Notes under the pieces: generated by a model | What the model saw: the letters and a program-made list of their open reading frames with translations, nothing else | Told to the model about the DNA's origin: nothing | The model's database searches: none | Source of the DNA: Halobacillus halophilus DSM 2266 | GTDB lineage: Bacteria; Bacillota; Bacilli; Bacillales; Halobacillaceae | Assembly: GCF_000284515.1 (NCBI RefSeq) | Contig: NC_017668.1 | Coordinates: 1,426,001-1,490,000 of the forward strand | Direction of reading: 5' to 3' | DNA length: 64,000 nucleotides | Shown here: positions 43,711 to 53,478 of the stretch, piece after piece | Numbering within the stretch: position 1 is the first letter of the stretch | How the letters are laid out: the number at the start of each line of letters is the position of its first letter | Translations under genes and position numbers: made by a program

Positions 43711-43887
43711 ATAAGGACCTCCTCGAATTTGCTTTCATACCTATTGTATTTTGCCTGAGGAAGAATTTCCTTGACTTAAATCAAGGAATTGGTGTTTTTA
43801 AAATTTTTGGCAAGTGAATTTCAAAAAGTGCACGGAAAATACTTGGACTTGTAACTTGAAGGGTACTGTATAGAACAAGTACGTCAT

Positions 43888-43947
43888 AAAAAAGAAACTC
43901 TAAACTTCCTTCCAAGGACAAGGAGGAGTTTAGAGTTTCTTTTTTTA
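43888..43947. terminator. Bidirectional terminator downstream of ppdK
   Basis: AAAAAAGAAACTCTAAACTTCC and its inverse around 43922-43947, with A and T runs on each side. Confidence 0.88.
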
Positions 43948-43980
43948 TTAGTGAGAGCATTCATTAAATATTACTTCTTT

Positions 43981-46656
43981 TTAACTGTATTGAGGTACTT
44001 TCTTAGAATTAATTTGTTCATGACGAATGGTGGCCTGGGCTGCTGCAAGCCTTGCAGAAGGAACACGGAAAGGGGAGCAGCTTACGTAATCCATGCCTAA
44101 ATCAAAGCAGAACTGGATCGATTCCTTTTCACCACCATGCTCGCCGCAAATGCCTGTTTTTAGGGTGGACTTTGTTTTACGCCCCAGTTTCACACCACTT
44201 TCCACAAGCTTTCCTACGCCTTCCTGATCTAATGAAACAAATGGATTTCTTTTTAGCACATCACGATCTACATAATGCTGGAGGAACTTGCCCTCGGCAT
44301 CGTCTCGGCTGAATCCAAACGTGGTCTGCGTTAAATCGTTGGTTCCAAAAGAGAAGAAGTCTGCCTCTTCGGCAATTTGATCGGCTGTTAGCGCTGCACG
44401 CGGTGTTTCAATCATGGTTCCAATCAAGTAGTCGAATGTCTTTCCTGTTTCTCCCTGAATTTGGTCCCCAATCGTAGTTACCAGCTGGCGCATTTTCTTA
44501 AGTTCATTCACATGGCTGACCAAAGGAATCATGATTTCGGATGTAACGTTTATTCCTTTGTCCATCACGTTAGCCATTGCGTTAAAAATGGCTTTGACCT
44601 GCATTTCGTAAATTTCAGGGTGTATCATACCTAAGCGGCAGCCCCGATGTCCTAACATCGGATTCGATTCTTCCAATAACCGTACTTTCCGTAACAGGTT
44701 TTGTTTTTCTTCTAGCTCGGATGAATGAGGATCGGTCAGTTGCAGTTTTGTCACCTCAACGAGCAGTTCTTCTTTGTCCGGCAAAAACTCATGGAGGGGT
44801 GGATCCAATAAGCGAACGGTGATTGGATGTCCTTGCATCGTTTCAAATATTTGTTCAAAATCCTGTTGCTGCATAGGCAGGAGTTTGTCCAGAGATTCCT
44901 TACGTTCAGCGGTCGTTTCAGAAAGAATCATGCTTTGTACCGTAGGGATGCGTGAGGCGTCCATAAACATATGCTCTGTACGACAAAGCCCAATGCCTCC
45001 TGCTCCAAATTCCAGGGCTTTCTCAGCATCGACTGGATTATCAGCGTTTGCTCTGACGCCCATTTTTGCTTCTTCGTCCGACCAGCGAAGCAGGAGCTGG
45101 AATTCATCTGAAAGCTCTGGTTCGATCATTGGAATTTCGCCCAGGAAGATTTCTCCTGTTGAACCATCGATCGTAATCGTATCCCCGTGATTCACCGTCG
45201 TAGACCCTGCGATAAACTGTTTGGATTCTAAGTGAATCTTTATAGAGTCGCAGCCGCATATACATGCTTTTCCCATCCCTCTAGCTACAACAGCGGCATG
45301 ACTGGTCATTCCACCGCGACTCGTAACGGTAGCCTGGGCAGCCACGATTCCGTGGATATCATCAGGTGTAGTCTCAGGTCGGACAAGGATAACCTTCTTT
45401 CCATCCCTGGATAGTTCTTCAGCTTCATCCGCATCAAAGACAACTTGGCCGGTGGCAGCGCCAGGGGAAGCGGGTAAGCCTGCTGCGAGTTGCTCTCGTT
45501 TATGTTCAGGGTCGATCCGGTGGTGAAGCAGCTGATCAAGTTGATCTGGATCCACACGCAGAAGGGCTTCCCGTTGATCCATGATCTTTTCTTTTACCAT
45601 TTCCACAGCGGTTCGAATGGCTGCCTGGGCTGTTCGTTTCCCTGTCCGTGTCTGGAGGATAAACAGATTTCCACCTTCAACGGTAAATTCAATATCCTGC
45701 ATATCCTTATAATGGTTTTCTAACAGCTGACAAGTCTCGACTAATTGTTGGTAGACATCTGGCATATCCTCCTGAAGACTGGCAATCGGCTGAGGGGTAC
45801 GGATCCCTGCCACCACGTCTTCTCCCTGAGCATTGATTAAGTATTCTCCATAAAGCTTAGACTCGCCGGTGGATGGGTTACGGGTAAAAGCCACTCCTGT
45901 ACCCGAATCATCTCCCATATTGCCAAACACCATGCTCTGGATATTGACGGCTGTACCAAGATGGCCAGGGATATGGTGCAGACGGCGATATAAAACAGCC
46001 CGCTGATTATTCCATGAATCAAACACGGCATTAATGGTAAGGAAGAGTTGTTCTTTTGGATCCTCAGGGAATTTTCGTTTAACTTGCTTAAGTACAATTG
46101 ATTTGAATGCTGCAATCACCTGTATCCAATCTTCAGCGGTTAGCTCGGTATCGGAATGGTAGCCCTTTTCTTCACGGAAATCTTCTAATCGTTGTTCGAA
46201 AAAGTAGTTATCTACATCAAGGACCACATTACTGAACATTTGGATAAACCTGCGATAGGAGTCATAAGCAAATCGAGGATTGTTTGTAAGCTCTGCCATT
46301 CCTTCTACTGTGTCGTCATTCATTCCAAGGTTCAAAACGGTATCCATCATGCCCGGCATGGAATGGACGGCACCTGAGCGAACAGAAACGAGGAGCGGAT
46401 TGGCTGGATCGCCTAATCGTTTGTCTGTTTTAGTTTCAAGAGTGTGAAGGGCTTCTAATACTTGGGACTCGACCTCTTTTGAAATGACCTGGCCTGCATC
46501 ATAATAGGCATTACAGGCTGCGGTTGTAATGGTGAAGCCATAAGGAACGGGTAAACCAATACGGGTCATTTCAGCTAAATTCGCGCCTTTTCCACCCAGA
46601 AGTTCTTTCTTTCCTTTTTCGGATTGATCAAATAGGAATACAAATTGGTTATTCAT
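43981..46656 (-). CDS. ppdK: Pyruvate, phosphate dikinase
   Basis: 891 residues, full family length. The N-terminal ATP-grasp domain has LLGGKGANLAEMTRIGLPVP and VRSGAVHSMPGMMDTVLNLG. The central phospho-histidine domain has RGGMTSHAAVVARGMG with the catalytic His. The C-terminal PEP/pyruvate barrel has GRKTKSTLKTGICGEHGG. The enzyme interconverts pyruvate, ATP and phosphate with PEP, AMP and PPi. It overlaps by four bases with the upstream gene for its regulatory kinase/phosphorylase, the usual arrangement in Bacilli. It would let the cell make PEP for gluconeogenesis or, reversed, ATP from PPi. Confidence 0.95.
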   Translation of the reverse strand: MNNQFVFLFDQSEKGKKELLGGKGANLAEMTRIGLPVPYGFTITTAACNAYYDAGQVISKEVESQVLEALHTLETKTDKRLGDPANPLLVSVRSGAVHSMPGMMDTVLNLGMNDDTVEGMAELTNNPRFAYDSYRRFIQMFSNVVLDVDNYFFEQRLEDFREEKGYHSDTELTAEDWIQVIAAFKSIVLKQVKRKFPEDPKEQLFLTINAVFDSWNNQRAVLYRRLHHIPGHLGTAVNIQSMVFGNMGDDSGTGVAFTRNPSTGESKLYGEYLINAQGEDVVAGIRTPQPIASLQEDMPDVYQQLVETCQLLENHYKDMQDIEFTVEGGNLFILQTRTGKRTAQAAIRTAVEMVKEKIMDQREALLRVDPDQLDQLLHHRIDPEHKREQLAAGLPASPGAATGQVVFDADEAEELSRDGKKVILVRPETTPDDIHGIVAAQATVTSRGGMTSHAAVVARGMGKACICGCDSIKIHLESKQFIAGSTTVNHGDTITIDGSTGEIFLGEIPMIEPELSDEFQLLLRWSDEEAKMGVRANADNPVDAEKALEFGAGGIGLCRTEHMFMDASRIPTVQSMILSETTAERKESLDKLLPMQQQDFEQIFETMQGHPITVRLLDPPLHEFLPDKEELLVEVTKLQLTDPHSSELEEKQNLLRKVRLLEESNPMLGHRGCRLGMIHPEIYEMQVKAIFNAMANVMDKGINVTSEIMIPLVSHVNELKKMRQLVTTIGDQIQGETGKTFDYLIGTMIETPRAALTADQIAEEADFFSFGTNDLTQTTFGFSRDDAEGKFLQHYVDRDVLKRNPFVSLDQEGVGKLVESGVKLGRKTKSTLKTGICGEHGGEKESIQFCFDLGMDYVSCSPFRVPSARLAAAQATIRHEQINSKKVPQYS

Positions 46657-47474
46657 TGTGCAAAGCTCCCCCTTTTATTAAACATGGCTAATATAATATC
46701 AGCTGTCTCTTCTATAGCTTTATTAGACACATCAATGATCGGACAGCCGATTTTTTTCATGATATTTTGCGCACAATCCAGTTCTTCAAAGATACGCTCT
46801 AATGAGGCATAGTTTGCAGCGTTGGTTAAACCCAGACTTTTCAATCGTTCTCTGCGGATGTCATTTAACTTTTCTGGTGAGATGATGAGTCCAACGCACT
46901 TTTTTCTTGGAATTTGAAAAAGTTCTTGAGGAGGTGGGAGCTCTGGGATGAGAGGTACATTCGCTACTTTAAACTGTTTATTGGCTAGATACATAGAGAG
47001 TGGAGTTTTAGATGTTCGAGATACTCCAATGAGAACAATATCGGCTTGTTTTAAGCCACGTACTTCCTGCCCGTCATCATATTTCACAGCAAATTCAATG
47101 GCTTCCACTCTTTTAAAATAGTTCTCATCCAATTTTCTCATTTGCCCGGGTTGTAGACTGGGCTGCATATCGAATGTTTGAGCAAACGCATCCATCAGAG
47201 GATGCATTAAATCAACAGCCATAATTCCTTCTTCTAAAGCTCTGTGGTCAAGATATTCTTTTAAATCCTGAAGGGCAATGGTGTAAGCGATAATGGAAGG
47301 ACTATACTTCGCATTCGTAATGACATTGTTTATATCCTGGATGTCCTCGACATAGGAAAAGTGCTTTATTTCGACTTCTTTTCCAAAAAATTGACTGGCG
47401 ACAGCTTTGACCATTAGTTCAGCTGTTTCCCCGATCGAATCTGATACGACAAAGACCGTTTCTTTTTTATTCAC
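46653..47474 (-). CDS. yqfL: PPDK regulatory protein (bifunctional kinase/pyrophosphorylase, DUF299)
   Basis: 273 residues from a GTG at 47474 (MNKKETVFVVSDSIGET), with AAGGAGA six bases upstream; the longer frame to 47570 lacks such a site. Phosphate-binding loop GVSRTSKTPLSMYLA lies near residues 150-165. The family phosphorylates an active-site threonine of PPDK using ADP and removes it with Pi, switching the enzyme by energy state. It is translationally coupled to ppdK. Confidence 0.92.
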   Translation of the reverse strand: MNKKETVFVVSDSIGETAELMVKAVASQFFGKEVEIKHFSYVEDIQDINNVITNAKYSPSIIAYTIALQDLKEYLDHRALEEGIMAVDLMHPLMDAFAQTFDMQPSLQPGQMRKLDENYFKRVEAIEFAVKYDDGQEVRGLKQADIVLIGVSRTSKTPLSMYLANKQFKVANVPLIPELPPPQELFQIPRKKCVGLIISPEKLNDIRRERLKSLGLTNAANYASLERIFEELDCAQNIMKKIGCPIIDVSNKAIEETADIILAMFNKRGSFAQ

Positions 47475-48113
47475 TATCCATCTCCTTATTCTTAACGTAA
47501 TAGAATCAGCCGTAAGAAACGGCATGAGTAAGTATAGAACCCTTCCTTTGTGGAAGTGTTCATTAATCATTATGTCATACTATTTATCAATTAAAATGGT
47601 AATGTGACATACTATTTGTATGAATAGTATCGTATCACTGTTTGTGATTGGTTTCAATAGAAAGATAGCTAATTGTTTGAAAGTATTTTTCTGCAGATTG
47701 TAGAGGCGAAGTTAGTTAAGAGGAACTATAGGTGAATAGGGACCCTGACCCGCTGAAGCTTTAACACAGTCGGGGCAGGACATCGTAACCCTGAGGTATC
47801 CAGTCGCACTAAATAGATGGAGGAGGAGATTCATGTGGATGGAGGTAGTACTGCAATCCAGTTTCTCTTATAGTTCATTTATGAAGTGAAATGTGTTTAA
47901 ATAGCATTACCAATAAAATCCTCCAATTATTAATAAATCTGCTATATTTTTGGGGGCGTTTTTTATTTTTATAACCCCAGGGCAAGAAAGTAATAAGCTT
48001 TTCAGTCATACGTCCCTCCTGAGATTGGTATCTATACATCCATCATGAGGGCTTAAATGTGCCTATTAACAAAAGATAACTAGAGTGATCCATAAACAAG
48101 GAGGGCAAATATA
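47475..48113. other. Intergenic region between PPDK regulator and PFK-like gene
   Basis: About 640 bases between divergent genes. A very short frame (47833-47889, MWMEVVLQSSFSYSSFMK) has a strong GGAGGAGGAGATTC site and could be a leader peptide or remnant. Nothing else recognised. Confidence 0.35.
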
Positions 48114-49064
48114 ATGAAGAAAATCGGTGTATTAACGAGTGGAGAAGATGCTCCAGGCATGAATGCTGCCATCCGTGCAGTCGTAAGATCAGGTACTTAT
48201 CATGGCATGGAAATGGTGGGAGTAAAGCATGGATCGTATGGTGTGATTCATGAACTATTCGAGGAAATAAATGAAAAGTCGGTCGGCTCGATCATGCAAC
48301 GGGGAGGAACCATCCTGCAGTCGTCTATAAGCGAAGAAATTTATACAGAGGAAGGTCTGCAGAGAGGAATAGGGAACTTGAAAAATGAAAATATAGAAGC
48401 GCTTGTTATTATTGGCGGTAGAGAGGCTCTAAAAACCGCCCAGGCCTTCAGTAAGTTCGATTTCCCCTGTGTGGTCATACCTGCCACCATTGAAAGTAAT
48501 ATTCCAGGGGTGGATTACACGATAGGTTTCCATACAGCCCTCAACAACATTATCCATTACATAGATCGAATTCGGGACACCGCATCGTCTCACGAGAAAA
48601 CCTCCATTGTTGAAGTAGCGGGGGAGGATGCGGGAAATATAGCGTATTATGCTGGACTGGCCGGCGGCGCTGAGAAAATATTAATTCCAGGCTGGAAAGA
48701 GGATGCAGATTATATTATTCAACAGATCAAGGCTGGAGATGAGAAAAGATACAGCATTATTGTGATTGCGGAAGGGAGTATAAATGGGGAGGATTTCAAA
48801 CGCCAATTGAAAGAGCAAGCAGGAGTGGAGTCGCGTTTGATCGCTTTAGGCGATACCCAGCGCGGGGGCGCGCCCACAGGAATCGATCGAATTTTAGCCA
48901 GCCGGCTGGGAGTGTTTGCAATTGAATCACTGCTGAATCATGAATCAAGTAAAATGGTTGGAATTTACCACAATGAACTGGTGAGTTATGATTTAGATGA
49001 GCTTCCTTCTCATAAGGCTGATATGGGCGAAAGTATGTATCAGTTGTTTAAAAAACTATCCTGA
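48114..49064 (+). CDS. Phosphofructokinase-like protein lacking key ATP-site residues
   Basis: 316 residues behind AAGGAGGGC, full PfkA length and fold. It keeps parts of the fructose-6-phosphate site (EVAG, GDTQRGGAP and DRILASR). It departs from active enzymes where ATP and catalysis are set: GEDAPGMN for GGDAPGMN, GGTILQSSIS where PFK has an SAR arginine, IIGGREALK for GGDGS (loss of the Mg2+ Asp), and PATIESNIPG for PGTIDNDI (Asp127 to Glu, Asp129 to Asn). The effector-site HxR is HEK. Conventional PFK activity is therefore doubtful. It lies beside ppdK and its regulator. A regulatory, sugar-phosphate-binding or altered-donor role is possible. Confidence 0.82.
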   Translation: MKKIGVLTSGEDAPGMNAAIRAVVRSGTYHGMEMVGVKHGSYGVIHELFEEINEKSVGSIMQRGGTILQSSISEEIYTEEGLQRGIGNLKNENIEALVIIGGREALKTAQAFSKFDFPCVVIPATIESNIPGVDYTIGFHTALNNIIHYIDRIRDTASSHEKTSIVEVAGEDAGNIAYYAGLAGGAEKILIPGWKEDADYIIQQIKAGDEKRYSIIVIAEGSINGEDFKRQLKEQAGVESRLIALGDTQRGGAPTGIDRILASRLGVFAIESLLNHESSKMVGIYHNELVSYDLDELPSHKADMGESMYQLFKKLS

Positions 49065-49255
49065 TATGAATTAAGCTAAAAAAGGGTTGGTATACCATAA
49101 AAAGCCAAAAATCTTCCTTAAGATCGCAAACTTAAGGAAGACTTTGTGTTTGGTCTATAAATGTGGGCCTGATCCTTTACCTAAGGAACAGGCCCATACT
49201 TTTAAAGATTATTCCCTAATGATTATGGCAAAGCAATTAATTAGATGCTCGCCCT

Positions 49256-50008
49256 TCAGTTAAAGAAATTTTCCATTTCGAAATACTGTAATAATGGAAC
49301 TGTTCTTCCTGCTCGATCCCAATTGTTGTATTCGCTGAAAATCCAATCCAAATCGTTATTAGCTCGAACTTCTACTAAGAACTCTACAATAAGATAGCTT
49401 CGCCAATAATCAAACATTCTATGAGTCAGGCTACTACTTTGAGGAAAATTGCTTTCCAGTTCGTCTAAAGAATGCTGCCCATATTTATCCTTGAAAATTT
49501 CCACTAATTCTACCTCAATATTCGTTAATTCTTTAAATTCAGCGTTATCTAATAAGTGTTTTCTCGAGAGATAATTACACATTCCTTCTTCAAACCAGGT
49601 ATTTAATTTACGATCACCATCGAACTCCTCAACGAAGAGGTTTGCATGGTGGGTCAATTCCTGTGCCAATATAGTGAACAAACAATCATCAGAACAATGA
49701 GCAAAAAAGTCCTCTACTTCTGAAATATTCAGCCCTTCTACTTGTTCTGCCAATAACCTTCTCCATGCCGATAGGTCAGGAGAAATGTAGATCACATCAC
49801 CCTCTGTATAGGCTGGGACCGGGACCTCAGAAAAAAAGGTCGTCGCTAAATTTTCACTGGTCCAGACTATTCCTTTTGGCAAAGTATTTAAAGCGTATTT
49901 TTCTTCCAATACCTGTTGATAAGTTTTTAATTTTTCAGTAAACTTTTCAATGGTATCTTGATGTTTCATATATTCTTCCTGCGATTCAAAAGCATATATT
50001 TGTTTCAT
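49256..50008 (-). CDS. Metalloprotease-like protein with QELTHH motif
   Basis: 250 residues from the ATG at 50008 (MKQIYAFESQEEYMKH), with AAAGGAGAA upstream. A central AQELTHHANLFVEEF is followed by FEEGMCNYLSRK about 20 residues on. This spacing and the E-E-G-x-x-x-Y pattern recall gluzincin peptidases (HExxH + E). The first His is Gln here, so normal zinc binding is uncertain; the second half QELTHH could still offer His. No signal peptide, so it acts in the cytoplasm. Family not recognised beyond this. Confidence 0.6.
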   Translation of the reverse strand: MKQIYAFESQEEYMKHQDTIEKFTEKLKTYQQVLEEKYALNTLPKGIVWTSENLATTFFSEVPVPAYTEGDVIYISPDLSAWRRLLAEQVEGLNISEVEDFFAHCSDDCLFTILAQELTHHANLFVEEFDGDRKLNTWFEEGMCNYLSRKHLLDNAEFKELTNIEVELVEIFKDKYGQHSLDELESNFPQSSSLTHRMFDYWRSYLIVEFLVEVRANNDLDWIFSEYNNWDRAGRTVPLLQYFEMENFFN

Positions 50009-50089
50009 TTGAAATTCTCCTTTACTTCCATCACCCCGCACGCGTACAACATTTATTACGACAGCCTAGAAATCCTTTTATTTTTTGCC

Positions 50090-50127
50090 ACCAAAAAAGG
50101 CGCTTCAGTACTCCTGAAAGCGCCTAG
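50090..50127 (-). terminator. Terminator-like hairpin
   Basis: AGGCGCTT / AAGCGCCT stem with a T run on the minus strand. No well supported minus-strand gene precedes it. Confidence 0.6.
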
Positions 50128-50400
50128 CCTTATCTAAACGGTTAGCCCAGTTCATGAGCTCCCACTAAAATTACGTGCCACTAATGAATTTTTATCCATT
50201 TTCATCATTCTTCGACCAAATCTGTCTAAAGAATGACTATAAATACATTCTAACATGCTATAGCATTAATTCCCAATTAATCCCTTTATTTACTATTTCA
50301 AACATAAAATAGAGCACCTCAGTAGATATCCAGATACATAGATGTTACATTGAATGAATCTTCTCAAAAGAAGATAATTCGTAAGTAAAGGGGTGTTCCC
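50128..50400. other. Intergenic region upstream of the small Cys peptide
   Basis: No gene seen; it presumably holds the promoter of the peptide gene at 50401. Confidence 0.35.
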
Positions 50401-50550
50401 ATGATCGAGTGGATTTTATCCAAGATTACTAAAAAGAATAATCCTATCCCAAATAGAACAACGATTCATGCTTTACCTCCAAAGAGTGATAAAAATAAAA
50501 CGGAGCAAGAAGATGGTTATGTGAAGGACTGCGATTTAGGGTGGTGCTAA
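50401..50550 (+). CDS. Orphan 49-residue peptide with C-terminal Cys-x-Leu-Gly-Trp-Cys
   Basis: ATG behind AAAGGGGTG (six-base spacing), followed directly by a strong terminator, so this is a self-contained unit. Sequence features: MIEWILSKITKKNNPIPNRT, a central ALPPKSDKNKTEQEDGY, and the tail KDCDLGWC. The two C-terminal cysteines four residues apart, with Gly-Trp between, could form a small disulfide or thioether loop. No modification enzyme or transporter is adjacent. It could be a signalling peptide, a coat component or a short-chain regulator. Confidence 0.55.
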   Translation: MIEWILSKITKKNNPIPNRTTIHALPPKSDKNKTEQEDGYVKDCDLGWC

Positions 50551-50565
50551 GCACATAATTTATAC

Positions 50566-50606
50566 AAAAAGCCAATATGCCCACAAGGGCATATTGGCTT
50601 TTTGTA
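50566..50606 (+). terminator. Terminator after the orphan peptide
   Basis: AAAAAGCCAATATGCCC / GGGCATATTGGCTTTTT, a perfect 17-bp stem with a four-base loop. Confidence 0.93.
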
Positions 50607-51032
50607 TGTTCGTAAACATAAGAACATCATATTCATATTCCATTCAGGAAGAATGGAAGAATCGGTTTTTACAGCTGCTTCGGGCTCAGCGTAACCTGCT
50701 AGAGTGACGTTGAAGTTAGAAGGCGCATACTTTCTCAGTGGCCGGGTAATTTTCCAGCGTATCCATGTCCCTCTCTTCTTTTCGAATTAAGAACCGTTGG
50801 TGGATAAGCAAGCTCTTCCCTCTTTATAAACTGGATAGGATATAGACCACTTGGTAAAATCAAGCGTCTAATTTTCTGCATTACTGGGTTTTTCGTAACT
50901 TGTATCATCACAAACTCATACAATAATTTATACGTCATAAAGACTTTACCGGGCGTGGCCTACTATTATGATTTATTGAAGTGAGCTGCTTTCAAAGAAG
51001 TAGTTAGATTATAGAAAGGAGTAGGGGAAGTT
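50607..51032. other. Intergenic region upstream of the large coat-like gene
   Basis: A 67-codon minus-strand frame (50735-50938) has no convincing ribosome site or features. Nothing else supported. Confidence 0.35.
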
Positions 51033-53086
51033 GTGAATCCGGATTTATGTGAATTACTAGCAAATGATGGGTTTTTACGTTGCTATTTAACCGATACTGC
51101 AGGAAGCCCTGTTGATGAAATTAGTTGTGAAGAACAAGGGAATCGGGAAGATATTTCTGTTCAATTGCCTGATGGAGAACAAGTCATTCTTCAAAAGGTA
51201 ACGATACGTAAACAAGGATATGTTGTCGTTGAAGTGGAGGATGAAGATACTTTGTGTGTGTCTGAACCCATCCCGTTTTGCTTTTTTGAATATGTGATAC
51301 TGTGCGCACCTGCAGGTACAGAAGTGGTTTGCAGCGTGACGGAGTTCGATTGTCAAGCATGTGTGAATTGTCTTGACGGAGCTTTTGAATCTTTGGATAT
51401 AAACTTCTTGATCTGCCAAAGCATTCAAACCGTCGCGGATGTGTTGGTGGAACACGAGGTTGGTTTTTGCTTGCCGAGGGATGTGATCGTTCCTGATCGT
51501 TGTTCTTTTACGATGCCAAATCAGTGCCCAGTTATTTTCCCTGGTCAAATGATAGACTTAGAGGTTAATTCAAAAGATACGTTGGAAAATGAATGTAGCA
51601 CTTCTACAGTTTCACCAACTCTAGCGCAGGTTCAAGAGGTGGCTTGTCTATCGGTGATGAGAGTATATGATTGGATCGTCCAACAAAGCGATTTTAAAAA
51701 GACCATTCCTGCTGGGGACGTGGAATTTAGCTGTTCTCCGTGTGACATCCATCTGTTTGTTCCGGCAGATATTCTTTGTGATCGATTCCTTAGTGGTAAG
51801 GTGATCTGTGGTGATATCGACCCTGTAGAAGGAGCAGAAGTTACCTTCCGTGCTGAACCAGCAATTGTAGATTTCACGCCTGACTCTGTTTTTACAGATG
51901 AGTTCGGTAATTTTGAAGTAGAGGCTATTGTCCCAGCCGTAACAGAACCAACAGATGTCGTGATTACAGCTGAAACTACAGTAAATGGTCAAATGGTTTC
52001 TACCTCTTTGCCAACCATTGTTCAATGCTTGGCTGACCCCTGTATCATCGAGTTGTTTTCAACAGAACAAATCTTTTGCGATGGTTTTGTGGACGGCAGG
52101 GTCCGCTGTGATGGAAGAGTTATCGAAGGTGCTGTGGTGACGTTAGAGAGTAGTGATCCTGCGGTTACTTTTGATCCAAATCCTGTTTTAACCGGTTCAC
52201 ATGGCAACTATTTCGCGGGTGTAACGGTGGCTGATGAAACACCGCCTACTCTTATTACCATTACCGCTTCCACTACTGTAGAAGGTCAAATGATTTCAGC
52301 TTCCGTAGAAATTCTCGTGGAGTGTGATAGCCCATGCCCTTAATTATTAATGTGCCTCAATTGATTACTTGTAATGCAGTTATTACCGGTAATATTACAT
52401 GTGGTGAAGGCAATCCTATTGAAGGAGCGGAGATATTCTTTAGTGATTTCCCAGAGGATGTTGTATTTTATGACCCTAACCCAGCCATTTCAGATATTAA
52501 TGGAGACTTTTCTACAACCGTAACGGTTCTTCCAGGAACTCCGCTTGTATCTATTGATGTGAGTGCTATCACAGAAGTGGAAGGAAACATTATTGAAACC
52601 AATGTAGGGACACAGGCGGAGTGTCCAACTGTTGAATGTCCGTGTAAATTCAGGATCGGCATTCAAGGAAACCGAGCGCAGGCAACTGTAGAAGTTTTGA
52701 ATCAAGGAGCAGCATCGAGCTTCAGTGGTACGATTAATGTGACAGCGGTCCAATGCTTTACAGCCAGTACTAACTGTAATCCAGCTGTGGATAACTTTAA
52801 TGTAACGTTTGGTTCTGGAGGAACGACCATTAATTTTATTCAAGGACGAAGAATTGAAATCGACTGCATTAACGATACCTTTGCCAGAGTGCGAGGAACG
52901 GCTTTAGGAACTGGGAATTTGTTTCAAGGTTTGTTTGAAGTAGCGATTGAGGTGACCGTTGGAGCAGGTAATATAGGAACGTGGACGATTCTAGCAAATG
53001 ACAACATGGGACATACGTTTTCAACAACGTTCACTGCTCGAATGAGTCCGATCACGTCGATTGGGGAATGCGGCTTACAGTTTTAA
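51033..53086 (+). pseudogene. Large Cys-rich coat-like protein with Ig-like repeats, split by a likely frameshift
   Basis: Two overlapping frames (51033-52343 and 52334-53086). The first starts at GTG behind GAAAGGAG. Residues 1-150 match the C-terminal domain of the S-Ena-like protein at 35629 (QLPDGEQVILQKV, ILCAPAGTEVVCSVTEF, FLICQSIQTVADV). VMRVYDWIVQ follows near 205-215, then Ig-like/carboxypeptidase-regulatory repeats starting SPCDIHLFVPADILCD and ADPCIIELFSTEQIFC. The third repeat, DSPCP then LIINVPQLITCNAVITGNI, spans the break: TAA at 52341-52343 ends frame one and ATG at 52334 opens frame two. One missing base would join them (684 residues). Genuine overlap with translational coupling is the alternative. 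A beta-rich C-terminal domain follows. Confidence 0.7.
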
Positions 53087-53214
53087 AAACATCAATTTTT
53101 CTACTAGTGAAGAGAAGGTTTAGGCGTCTTTTCTAGAAAAGAAGCGGAGCGCATTGTTCAAAAGGCATAGGAGGAAGTAAGGTTTATCAAGCGGCTATTA
53201 GCTAAAAGATGAAA

Positions 53215-53248
53215 AAGGTCACAGCGGTAACAGGCTGTGACCTTTTTT
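53215..53248 (+). terminator. Terminator after the coat-like gene
   Basis: AAGGTCACAG / CTGTGACCTT stem with T run. Confidence 0.88.
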
Positions 53249-53403
53249 GCAGTCTAAACGGCGAACTCTAAGTCTTCATACCCATAAGGTTCACCGGGAA
53301 CTTCAGTTAGTATTATTTCATATTACTTAGGTAGAAGGAAGTTCCCTACCATTATATTCTACTTACTTTAGAATACCTTTAATTTCTATCTATGCTTATA
53401 AAG

Positions 53404-53440
53404 AGTAATGATTACTATTTACAAATCGTAATCATTACGA
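53404..53440. promoter_or_regulatory. Zur boxes upstream of the zinc lipoprotein
   Basis: TCGTAATCATTACGA (53426-53440) matches the B. subtilis Zur consensus TCGTAATnATTACGA exactly. Ten bases upstream, AGTAATGATTACT (53404-53416) is a second box with the same GTAATnATTAC core. Zn-bound Zur would repress the adcA-like gene 39 bases downstream. Confidence 0.85.
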
Positions 53441-53478
53441 TAGAATAACCGTGTGATTAAAGAAGGAGGGAAATTCTA

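Noticed and set aside
47833-47889. 18-codon frame with strong ribosome site
   Set aside because: Too short to judge; not followed by an attenuator or a gene that would make it a leader peptide.
50735-50938. 67-codon minus-strand frame
   Set aside because: Weak upstream sequence and low-complexity basic product; a terminator-like hairpin downstream at 50090-50127 is the only support.
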